Assembly: GCA_025677815.1 (NCBI GenBank)
Contig: JAIXMP010000008.1
Coordinates: 1,364,001-1,428,000 of the forward strand
DNA from: Phascolomyces articulosus
Lineage: Eukaryota > Mucoromycota > Mucoromycetes > Mucorales > Lichtheimiaceae
Length of the DNA stretch: 64,000 nucleotides
Direction of reading: 5' to 3'
A program made the translations under genes and the position numbers. Below are positions 47,421 through 57,728 of the stretch, one piece after another. Under the pieces are notes generated by a model. It was not told the origin of the DNA. It saw nothing but the letters and a program-made list of their open reading frames with translations, and made no database searches. Position 1 is the stretch's first letter, and each line of letters begins with the position of its first letter.

Positions 47421-48033
47421 TTAACGACGAATTGATGGACCACGGCTTCCACGGAAACCACCACGACCTCTGCCTCGTGCTATAGAGTGAGAGAGAAAAA
47501 AAAATGGGCATAAATTCTAGTGAGTTAGACCATTCTCTTTTATATTATATTAACTTCCAAAATATTGAAAAAAAAAACTTTTACCTTGAGCGCGTGCAAC
47601 GGTTGCGCGCCCTCGACCAAGACCGATACCACGGCCTTTGAGAGCACCAGGACCGACTTGCTTAAACATAGGAGCATTCTTCAACATGTCGGGTACAATG
47701 AAGAAACGAACTGTAGATCCACGAATATATACTTGATCCAATTGTGAAACACGTCCGTCTCGTGCTGTTACTGTAATTTCTCTAAGTTGAATATTCATAT
47801 TATCTTCAGCTATATTTTAAAAATAATAATGGACGTGTTAGATCATGCGTGTTTTTACTTTATGTGTGCGTAATAATAATAAATAGATGGAGTGAAAAAG
47901 ATTTATATATAAATATTATTTTTTTACCAGCTAAAAGCTTGCCACGGTACAATTGACCAGTCTTTAATTCCAATGTGATGATATGGCCCTGTGCTTCATG
48001 AAGTAATTTGATGGGTACACCGATGGTTGACAT
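47421..48033 (-). CDS. SMD3: Small nuclear ribonucleoprotein Sm D3
   Basis: A core Sm-ring subunit of spliceosomal snRNPs. Three exons (48033-47928, 47809-47585, 47479-47421) give 129 residues, the family's usual length. Sm1 motif: [22 protein letters not shown], with GQLYRGKLL; after intron 1 comes [15 protein letters not shown]. Sm2 motif: [24 protein letters not shown]. The C-terminal tail is Arg/Gly-rich ([11 protein letters not shown], then [11 protein letters not shown]), as in human SNRPD3, where such tails are methylated. Divergent from RCL1. Confidence 0.96.
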
Positions 48034-48497
48034 TTTTATATTTTTGGTTTTAATGAATATGTGGGTGTTAAAAAAAAGAGGTTCGTTCAACCAACTTGTA
48101 ACTTCCAGCTATTTTTTTTGCCGCAGGTTGATTTTAAAACCACGTCAAGAAAGAGGAAAGTGAACCAGAGCAACTTAGTCTCTATTACTTTATAACATAG
48201 AAATGAAAAAACGATGGATATTAATATATTAAAATGAATATCGATTGAAATATATGATAAATAAATTTATTACATCTGAATATCGTAGAATAGAACTTTG
48301 AGTCGATGGAGGATGATGATAGTTGAAGTCTACCAAGGAAGTTAGACGCTACTTATTCAACTGCCTGTTTGTTGGCTGGAATTTAAGGTGGCTGAGACTG
48401 CATTTGTTCCTTTTGCATTTTAACCAAAAGTTGCATTTTTTTTTGATAAGTCAACGCACCATTATTTTTTCTTTTACAACATATAAATACATAATAC
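48034..48497. promoter_or_regulatory. Divergent promoter region, SmD3/RCL1
   Basis: 464 bp between opposite ATGs, with T-rich and A-rich runs. No recognisable regulatory motif. Confidence 0.5.
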
Positions 48498-49836
48498 ATG
48501 AATAATAACAGTAAATTACTCAAGTTTGAAGGTCATAACTATTTAAGACAACGCCTCATTTTGGCAACTCTTAGTGGTAGACCTGTTCGTATTGATAAGA
48601 TCAGATCCGATGATCACGATCCCGGTATTCGAGGTAAAAAAAAATGAAGAATAAATAACCAAACGAAGATACCTGTACTGCTTTTGTGAGTATTAAATAA
48701 TAATATCAAAAAAATACATAGAATTTGAATCCAATTTTTTAAAATTATTGGAAAAAGTAACCAATGGATCAACAATCGAAATCAGTTATACTGGTACCTC
48801 CGTCTTATACAAACCAGGCTCTATTAATGGAGGTCGACTTGAACACGATTGTGGTACTGAACGTAGTATTAGTTATTATCTTGAACCTATGGTGGCTCTT
48901 GCTCCATTTTCCAAAAAACCATTTGCTTTAACATTACGAGGTATCACAACCGATGCCGTGGATAATTCTGTGGATATTATTCGTACCGTTTTATTACCCC
49001 AATTAAAATGGTATGGTATTGAAGAGCTATTAGAACTCAAAATCACTAAACGAGGTGCACCTCCTTTGGGTGGAGGTGAAGTAGTATTCAATTGTTGTAA
49101 CGTACGACAATTGAAACCTGTTCAATTTACTGATGAAGGTCGCATCAAACGAGTACGTGGTATTGCTTATTGTACTCGTGTTTCTCCACAAACAGCCAAT
49201 CGTATGGTGGAATCAGCACGATCATTATTGAATCGATATATCCCAGACATTTATATCTACACAGACGTTTATAAAGGAGCAGAAAGTGGTAAATCGCCTG
49301 GTTTTGCATTGTCTCTTGTGGCAGAATCTACAACAGGTGCTCTCTTGTCAGCAGAAAAGGCAGCAGAACCAGGACAAACAGCGGAAGATGTTGGATTACA
49401 ATCAGCCAAGTTATTGTTACGAGAAATTAGTAAAGGAGGTTGCGTAGATACAGCAAGTCAATGGTTGAATTTATTGTTTATGGTACTAAGTCCAGAAGAT
49501 GTTGGTAAAGTACGATTGGGTCAATTATCACCATTTACGTAAGTAGCATGATTTCTATTATTTTGGATGGGGTATATTTTAATAATGATAATATTATTAT
49601 AAATATTTTTGTTTATTGTTCTACCTGTGTTGGGAGAGAGAAAAAGAAGAGGAGTGTATAATACGGATTTCATATGCTGACAAGTAAAGTTATTCTAATA
49701 CGTATATAGGATACAATACCTGCGTGATTTAAAATCATTTTTTGGGGTGGCATATAAAATCAAGCAAGATGGGGAAACGATGATATTGACGTGTGTTGGT
49801 ATTGGTTACGTTAATCATAACAAAAAGACATCATAA
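48498..49836 (+). CDS. RCL1: RNA 3'-terminal phosphate cyclase-like protein Rcl1
   Basis: A nucleolar factor of the small-subunit processome that works with Bms1 in early 18S rRNA processing. Three exons (48498-48633, 48722-49538, 49710-49836) give 359 residues, matching the family. Landmarks: FEGHNYLRQRLILATLSGRPV, DHDPGIRG, FLKLLEKVTNGS, KPGSINGG, the cyclase-like RGAPPLGGGEVVF, GKSPGFALSLVAES and LFMVLSPEDVGKVRLGQLSPF, then a short C-terminal exon with LRDLKSFFGVAYKI. The family has lost the catalytic His of true cyclases. The start at 48498 is the first in-frame ATG before FEGHNYLRQR. Confidence 0.95.
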
Positions 49837-50208
49837 AAAACATAATTTTTTATTACTACCATTATATATTTTGTATATGCATATTATCTGTTCATTTTTA
49901 TTATCATCATTCTCCTCCTCTACTTCTTTCATCTACGCATCTATATATATTTATTTGTATATAGAAAAAAAATAACAATAAAAAAGTACTGCATTTTTTA
50001 TATCATCTTTTTCTAATAATAATTTTGTACCATAAAAATCCCACTGATCAAATGAACGAGTTCCACATGATTGAAGGTGTACGTGTCGTACAACCAGCCA
50101 AAAAAAAATGCCTGGGTTGCACCTTAAATTCCTGCCCTGTTTTTTGAACTTGAAACTTGGGATTCTTTCTCTTTCTTTCTTGTTTTTTTTTCAATAAAAT
50201 ACTAAACC
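49837..50208. other. Intergenic between RCL1 and the Rab gene
   Basis: A short stretch with T-rich sequence before the Rab ATG. No gene seen. Confidence 0.65.
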
Positions 50209-51287
50209 ATGGCAACTTCTAATGGATCTACTTCCAATATACCTACTTTAAAATTATTATTAATTGGAAATTCCTCTGTCGGTAAAGTGAGTGTCGAGAT
50301 CTATCAAAAGTTTTTGTTTTTTATATTTTGCTCTCGAATAAAAAACGCAACATTAGAATATTAATATGGAATTTAGAGTTCTTTGTTGTTACGATTTACC
50401 GATGATACTTTTTTACCTCAAGAAGAAGTTTCAGCTACCATTGGTAAATATAGTTCTTTAATATAAATTACCCACAAAAAACACGTCCCGAGATTTCTTA
50501 CATTTTCTTTTGTATTAAAAAATAGGTGTTGATTTCAAAGTGAGCATGACAAATATTGAAGGCAAGACATATAAACTGACCATTTGGGTAAATATTGACT
50601 GTACATATAAAAAATGCGATTTAATATAACTGATATATGTATAATATAGGATACAGCAGGCCAGGAACGATTTCGAACATTGACTTCATCCTATTATCGC
50701 GGTGCACAAGGTGTAATCCTTGTTTATGATGTCAGCAGTCGAGATTCGTTTGAAGCATTGGATAATTGGTGGAATGAAGTAAATACCTATTGTTCAAGTC
50801 CAGATGTGGTTAAAATGATTGTAGGAAATAAAGTGGATAAGGTAATATTCAAATGTTGGTTGGGAGATTGGATTAGGATAATATAATAAATGTGTGTGAT
50901 AGGCTACTATCAAATGTATAATTGGATCTAATTAAAATTTATATTTTATAGGAATCCTCAAGAGCTGTCACATACAAAGAAGGAGCTGCAATGGCAAGAA
51001 AGTTGCAAACTTTGTTTATTGAATGTAGTGCAAAAACAAATGTGGGCGTAAAAGAAGCATTTGAAGAATTGGTTACTAAGGTATGTTGATAAAGGGGAAT
51101 GATAGTAATGGGATCATGCATTTCTTTTTTTTTTTATGTCTGGGAAAAATCGAGAAGCTTAATGCTCTTCTTCAACGCTATTTTTTAGATTATTGAGACA
51201 CCGAGCTTATGGCAGAAAAAACAGACACCTAATAATACAGTTCGCGTCAACGTACAACAATCTCAAGCTAGTGGATGCAGCTGTTAA
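50209..51287 (+). CDS. Rab-family small GTPase, Rab18-like
   Basis: A membrane-trafficking GTPase of 208 residues in six exons (50209-50286, 50377-50443, 50526-50587, 50650-50841, 50952-51080, 51189-51287). P-loop GNSSVGKS (20-27), switch I with TIGVDF, switch [23 protein letters not shown] (from 70), base-binding NKVDK (129-133) and [10 protein letters not shown]. It ends CSC, a double-Cys prenylation signal. The sequence [19 protein letters not shown] and the following NTYCSS pattern is closest to Rab18/RABC, which acts at the ER and lipid droplets; Rab1/8 subfamily is less likely. Exon 1 codes for the P-loop up to GK and intron 1 splits the motif before SS. Confidence 0.9.
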
Positions 51288-51645
51288 ACATCTATTAGCA
51301 ATGTTTTTGCTAGACTAGATCACACAAACACACACAATTTCCCCCTTTACAAACTATAATTTCTTGATGTATACCATTTCTTCCTTTTTTATTATATTAT
51401 TTTTTTTTACATTTTTATATATATACATACTTATATGACAGCAAGTTATATCTTTATATACATATTTTTTTTGTCAAAGAAATGGATCAGGATAAATATA
51501 ATGCTTGTTGAATCAATACTTACAGAGTAGAAACCAATTGCTCGATGTAATGTGATGATGGAATGAATGGATAGATAGATGTATATATATATATATATGA
51601 TAACATGTGAAAGTAATACACATCTTCAACCCATTTAAATTACCA
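51288..51645. other. Convergent 3' intergenic, Rab18/Trf4
   Basis: Contains an (AT)n run near 51581-51598 and long T runs. No gene seen. Confidence 0.7.
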
Positions 51646-53492
51646 TCACTTTTTTAATTGAACTGATTTTTTTGCATTATTTTGTTTCATTCGTTTCTGT
51701 TTTGGGGATCGACTTTTGTTTTCATTGAAGGTTTGGTAACCTCTTTTTTTTGATGGACGATAATGATACTCATCTTCATCATTCTCATATTCCACTCGTT
51801 TTCGTTTATCCCATGGTTTCGGTCTATAAACAGGTTTGTTCTTGTTTGCAAACAGATTAGGATCGACCGATGGAAGACAGGTGCCTACATCATCTTTAGT
51901 CAATCGGATTAAAGGAAAATGATATTTTGCTAAACTTTGTCTAGGCTTGCCAGGTTGATGTGGGTCCACTTTGATGATATTTTCAAGTAATGAACGACGG
52001 AAATAATTCGATTCAATTGCAATATGTAACTTTGCGTGCATCCATGCAAGAACGGCTTGAAGTTGTTTCATTGTTCTTGTGGCACGAGCAACATTGGACG
52101 CTATACATATGAATTCATGTCCAAGTTATTAGAAATACTTTTACTTTTGAATTAACCAGTCATTATCATAATCTATTTCAATTCTTTACTTACTAGTATC
52201 ATCGGGATTTTCAATAAGCATCACTTGATGAACTTCCTTTGCCTGCTTTAATGCTAAATGATCCAACTATAAAATATATGGGGAAAGTAAAGAAAAATTG
52301 TATCGGTGACCTTTTCAAATGTGGATTAAAAAAAAATACTTTCAGTGACACTATAGAAAAGCTAACCTTAAGAATGACACCTTGTTTTGAATAAAAACCA
52401 ATACCATTTTTTTCAAAATCAAAAGATGAAAAATAACTCAAGAATCCCATTAATAATCTTCCAAGTCGTGTCATTGGATGATTCTTTTTTTGATTCTTGA
52501 TGCTATCACCTTTATCACCGTTTTTATCGTTGTCTTTATCGTCATCTTTATACTAAAGAATGAAAACAATCCACCATAAAGAGGTTGATCCAAACCTTGT
52601 TACCGATAAGATACTAATTAAAAAAATATGTAATTGAAGTGCTTTTTGTCTCACCTTGAGATAATGAATAATCATGCATACTAAGGAATAGCTTGCCAAA
52701 CCATTCTTGACTGTACTTAATACTTCGTAATTTGGATCCCAATCGAATCGAATTGCAAGTAGAGCATGCTTTAATACTAAAAACAAAGGCTTTAACTCAG
52801 GATATTCATTTGCCCATGCAAGTGTACGCGTTGAACTTGCTACGTTGTTTTGTGCTGTGATATCTGCTGTTAATGATGTTCGTGGGTCACTCACTTTTAA
52901 GACAGGCACCTTTATTATGATGAAACTGGGTTATATTTTTTTGTTTTCTTCTTTACTTTTGTAATCTCACATATGAAAAAGACATAAACATACTGTTGCT
53001 TGAGGAACAAATAGATCGATTCGTAACCCTTTTTTTGTTAATGAGTAACGCATTTTGGAAAGAATATCTCTGGCTGATACATTCATCGCTGCAGTGATAT
53101 TTAAATCAATGTCACTAATGTTATAAATCAGGTTCATATTATTTTTCATATTTTAGTGCAATTATAGCTTATGTTAATGAAACAAACGCCCCATTAAAAT
53201 ATAGATGTATGTGTGTCAAAATACCTTGATGGTAATAATAATTGTGTTTCATAGGATCCAAATGCCTCAACATTTGAATGAGGATACTTCCATTGGACAA
53301 CGTCTTTAATCAATTCAAAGAGATCTTCACGACACTTATTTTCATAAGGGGTTGGTGCCAGATACTTTTCGAATTCCTTTATCTCGTCACTCAATCTATT
53401 TATAAATACAGTAAGTTAATTAATTGTCCCCGGTAATAGGATCTAAATAAATGAATAAATACAATGTACCTTTTCAGGTTTACGGTATCCAT
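51646..53492 (-). CDS. Non-canonical poly(A) polymerase, Trf4/5 (Cid14) type
   Basis: A nucleotidyltransferase that adds short tails in nuclear RNA surveillance (TRAMP complex). Seven exons (53492-53470, 53395-53225, 53114-52994, 52909-52655, 52552-52367, 52266-52194, 52100-51646) give 427 residues. The catalytic core has FGSYETQLLLPSSDIDL with G54, S55 and metal ligands D66 and D68, joined across an intron, and a third Asp in TADIT (D121). The PAP-associated domain has LVLKHALLAI, NGLASYSLVCMIIHYL, and YSKQGVILK. After intron 6 the family signature DDTTSNVARAT is seen. The tail is basic. The N-terminus is short (7 residues before the first intron) and the gene looks full-length. Confidence 0.9.
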
Positions 53493-54059
53493 GACAGCTG
53501 TAACTAAGTGTGTGTCAAAAGAGGATAAAACAGGTATTTGATGCAATTTTTTATATTTATATCCTTTGCCTGTAGGCGATCTATACGGAGTATGAAAAAG
53601 CCTTCAGGATTTGCTATGTTGTCTATCGTGCAGCTTTTTCGCTTATATTATTTCCCGCGAGTCTCAGCATTGGTTATTGTAAGTAGTAATAATGTAACAG
53701 TGTGTTACTTTTTTTAATACTACCTAAAAATGAAGTTAGACATATGATCACTACTTCATCTCACAACATTAAACAACTTCTACAACTATATACAAATGCT
53801 TCTCAGTAGTGATTAGTTAGGATATATAAATTAATAAAAACCAGATAGATAAAACAACCTCTGCAAAGTCAGTACTTTTTAACTCACAAAAAAACGAATG
53901 CAAATTATTTTCTATGTAATCATCAATTCAACACTAACGAAACAAAGATCTGTGTTTCTATTCATAAAATACATTTAAAGCGTCATTGATTTCTCTCAAA
54001 CAACCCTCTAGTTCTAAATAAATATTTTTATTCCAATACGTACATCATCCAGTCTATTT
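53493..54059. other. Upstream region of the Trf4 gene; no gene
   Basis: AT-rich with a few short protein-like stretches that I could not assign. The Fanzor relic begins to its right. Confidence 0.5.
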
Positions 54060-56870
54060 GGATAGTTTTTTTTTTCAGGATTAATTTGGCCCCTGACCGC
54101 GTCAAAAGATATATGCAATGACTTGCTAATTTTGCCAAGGAAAAACAAGCTGTTCGGATGCAAAAAGAAACAGCAGAAAGTGGTGATACTAGTCGTTCCT
54201 CAATTCCATATATCAAGGGGCGCCTCAAGCTTTTTTATATGATCTGATGTGGTCCATAACTCGTGAAAGGGAAGCAGAAGTTACTGATATGCTTTATGAA
54301 AGGTAACTTTATGGTTCAACAAGGTACAACTTCGTTTCCCTTTTCTTTTATTCTTTTATTATAACTCCATTGATTATTAACTTATTTGTCTTCCTTTTGC
54401 TTATGTTAAAGTTGGAAAATGCAAAAAGATCCCTGGGAGAAAAGGAAAATGAACCAATCGGCCAAAAGTCTACTATCAACAAAATGAAAAAGAACTGGAG
54501 AAGAACAACCAGTTTGATACGGTTGTCTCCAAGAGGAAACGAAAGAGGAAGAAGAAAAGGTCAAAGAAACGTCAAACAAAACCATCCGTGCATTGGTGGC
54601 TATCACCAAATCATCACTGGAAAAGCAAGATGGAAAGTTGTCTGCAGACGATATTAAGAACGAAGCGTTTAAAGGGACGAAACTTAATGATGAAAAAATG
54701 CGAGACAGCGGCAAGAATAGTTAATGTCTTACGACCATATAACTTTCCCAAATCAACCAGCGACAAAGATGATGATGATGATAGCGAAGAAGAGGATGCC
54801 ATTACGATTCATCAATGCGCTCCTCTGGCAGCAATTACGAATGCTATGGTACAACTTGTGATACCACAACGAAATGCGTGTTCTATGGCTCTGCAAGTTG
54901 ATCAGAATTATCATCCGATTCATTTATCTTCTGATGTTATTTATCCTCTGTTTTCAAGTATGTAATTATATCATTCCATCGAATTCACCCAAGGCAGCAA
55001 TTACAAGTAAACGAGAGGTGCTTGACCCGAAAAAACGTCACGAGGTCTTTGGAGCAATTTTCAATATGAAGAAAACTCGCCAGGCTTTGGCTTCAAGAAA
55101 GCTTCGCTCAAATATCGCTTTACGTATTCAAACCGTCATTCTATCCATGTACTCGGGTTTAGATACAAAGATGATGTTAATACGGATACGGAGGAAGCAA
55201 GTAGTAGCGCTTCGAATGTTGCAAAACAGGGTGTGGAATCAAAACAGGATCCGAAGATCACTTAAAAGAGAAAGGCACTCAAGGAAAAGGAAAGGCAGCA
55301 GGAATAGGAAAGCCAAGGAAGGCCGTAATATTAAGAATAAAAAGAACAAGGAAAAGAACAAGAAACGGAAGGCAGCATCAAAAGGTCAATAGGTTTCCCA
55401 AAAGAAACAAAGACAGTCAAGGATGAAGGGATGAAACTTCATTTGCATCATTTAAATGCGAACGTAACAAATCTCACAAATGCCTTGGCCGTGTTACGTA
55501 GAAAACACCTTACGTTTGAGCGAAACTGTGCTGATATTGGCAGAGAGTTTACAAAGGTCACTAAGGCAAAACAGTGGAATTCTGTGATGTACACAGAGCT
55601 TCAGACGTTTCGTCAAATAGTGACGGGTATTGAAGAAGAAATTGGGATAACGCAAAGAAACTTGAATAGCACAAGAAATGATATACAGGATTGAGATGTC
55701 ACTCAAAGACAGAGAGCTTGACACAGATAAATATAAAGACCCTAACCAGGTATAATATCATTTTTTTATTTATCCATGACAACGTTCAATAATAAAGGAA
55801 ATCTAATATTTGGTTCATTTTCCATACGTAGACATGAGTACAAGGAAAGCTTTTGAATTATTTGAAAAATAAAAAAGAAATTCCAGTGACAGGAATTGAT
55901 TCAGAGATTGTTGTATCAGCGACAGCGATTACTTCAACGACTAGTAAATTATTCAACGCATTTCTTCATATACCAACTACTCCCCAACAACTCTTCCTGC
56001 ACGCGCTCCACCCCATCTTGAAACCAATTTACCACCAAAAAAAAAAAAGGTCAATTCCCTTCAATAGAAATAGCAGCAGCAATAATGCTGATTTCAACAT
56101 CCTCATCACAGTCGTCATTATCATTATCACCATCGCACACAACGACAACTGAACAAATAATGAAAGTTGACACCTCCCGCGTTCCAACCTATACACAGCT
56201 AATCGTAAGAGAGCAGCAACTTTTGAAACAGTGCACGAAATAGGACACAAAAGGTTTAAAAGGGAAAACGCTAGTAAAGGTCAAAGTGATACTGACAGAA
56301 GAAATAAAGAAGCAAGGACCAGGGAACTTCGTCATAAAATTTATCATCAAGAATTATCCTCGTCATGAAGACCGGGTAGCAAAAACAATATTCAATTTTT
56401 GGGTACTTTCAAAAGTTTCAACAGTCGTATCAGGAAGCATCGTCGTGGCGCCAACTCGCATCTTGCTTACGAATTAGATGCGCTTGAAAATGATAAAGTA
56501 GTACCTACCAATGAATTCAGATCTAGCAAAACATGCCCAACGTGTGAATCTCCAACTAAGCAGCAGAAGTACCGACGTGGGAATAACTTAGTATCAGCAA
56601 ACGGATCCTTACGTTGCACCAACAAAAGCTGTCCTGATTTCCATCGAAATACATATAATCGAGATGAAGTTGGGGCTATCAGAGTCAGTGTAATCGGGTT
56701 TTCCAAAGCTCTATCGTCCAACAACCAACCAATCCCAGCGTTCTGTCGATCCAAGACGCAAACATATTCTGTATCTCCCCCCTGGAGAAATACGTGACAT
56801 GACACCAGCTTTTGGTTCTTACTGCCATATGCGTGAAGTTGAAGCGCCTGTATTTTTAATAAACCTATTT
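54060..56870 (+). pseudogene. Decayed Fanzor-type (eukaryotic TnpB homologue) nuclease gene
   Basis: Fanzors are transposon-associated RNA-guided nucleases. Ordered plus-strand pieces in shifting frames make up this relic. N-terminal parts include APDRVKRYMQ (after about 54092) and KMQKDPWEKRK across a likely intron at 54302-54413, then a Lys/Arg stretch ([14 protein letters not shown]) and VLRPYNFPKS. Next come LDPKKRHEVFGAIFNMKKT, a coiled-coil-like piece (55431-55691), then a RuvC-I-like GIDSEIVVSATA with its Asp at 55898. The C-terminal part (from 56285) holds RRNKEARTRELRHKI and then TNEFRSSKTCPTC (Cys pair), CTNKSC (second pair) and YNRDEVGA, the RuvC-III Asp at 56663. Several in-frame stops and frameshifts, including TGA near 56366, show it is broken. 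A RuvC-II Glu could not be placed. It matches large Fanzor-like families of Mucorales from memory. Confidence 0.75.
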
Positions 56871-57078
56871 CTATGACATGTAATAAACTTACTATAGGTG
56901 AAATTTACATATTTTCTAGATGGATGCTGACACTTGACGAAGTAGTAATAGTGGCCAGTATTATGGATCTGGCTTATATAGAACTTATTAAGATCCTGTT
57001 CGGAACGCATTGAACAGTCAAAAAAAGTAGCTTTTATGACCTGAAAGTAGCTTTTTTAAAAAATCGGCTTTCTGCTTT
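56871..57078. other. Flank between Fanzor relic and inverted-repeat element
   Basis: No coding signal. Contains TAGCTTTT repeats near 57028-57055 that resemble those inside the neighbouring element. Confidence 0.5.
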
Positions 57079-57423
57079 CCGTTCGGCAAGCAATTTTCGA
57101 CAAGTTGCTTTTTGAAAAATTTCAAAAAGCAGCCCAGAACTGCTTTTTTCAAAAGTCTATTTTGTAGCCATCATTACCCCACATTTACACTCAAAAATAA
57201 AACATAGTTCTCTGTTAGATAGCCATATACAATATTATTATAACAGAGTGCATTGTGCGAGTTTCATATATATTATTTTTTTTCTCGTGCAAGAATCCAT
57301 TACATATGGGTGTTCGGAAAGACCACATCATAATATTGACTTCTAGAAACGACTTTTTGAAAGTGGAAAAAAGAAGTAACTTTATGAAAAGCAACTTCTC
57401 AAATAGACTTCTTTGCTGAACGG
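57079..57423. mobile_element. Small inverted-repeat (MITE-like) element
   Basis: About 345 bp bounded by imperfect terminal inverted repeats. The left end reads CCGTTCGGCAAGC and the reverse of the right end CCGTTCAGCAAAG; both continue to AAGTTGCTTTT after 12-16 bases. A perfect 10-bp hairpin, GCTTTTTGAA with a 4-base loop, lies at 57107-57130. The element has no ORF, fitting a non-autonomous DNA transposon or foldback. No clear target-site duplication was seen. It sits immediately beside the Fanzor relic. Confidence 0.5.
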
Positions 57424-57728
57424 GACCTAAATATCGCTGTGGTATGATACTACTACTACTGACGATAAATCGTCATGATTGATGTTCTCATCATCACTGG
57501 CACTAGCTGTTTCGAAAAAATAGCTTGATATACTAGTTGGTATATCCAAATACGGTATACTCATATTATGTTTTTAAAGGTTTTCATGTTTATAACAACG
57601 TTTCAAAAAGAAGATGCGTAAGAACAGCTATTTTCTTTATCATTGACAAATGTTACGAACAGCTTTTATTTTGGATATGGATAATGCTATAACAAATAAC
57701 TAGTGCATTATAAAAATAAACAAATGAA
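57424..57728. other. 3' flank of the MFS gene
   Basis: AT-rich; a short CTACTACTACTGA run near 57449-57461. No gene seen. Confidence 0.6.

Noticed and set aside
51581..51598. Possible TATA element made of (AT)n
   Set aside because: It lies between two convergent 3' ends, where a promoter is not expected; simple repeat is the better reading.
54370..54657. Hydrophobic N-terminus on a 95-codon ORF, looking like a signal peptide
   Set aside because: The hydrophobic part is translated intron sequence; the coding fragment continues in another frame of the Fanzor relic.
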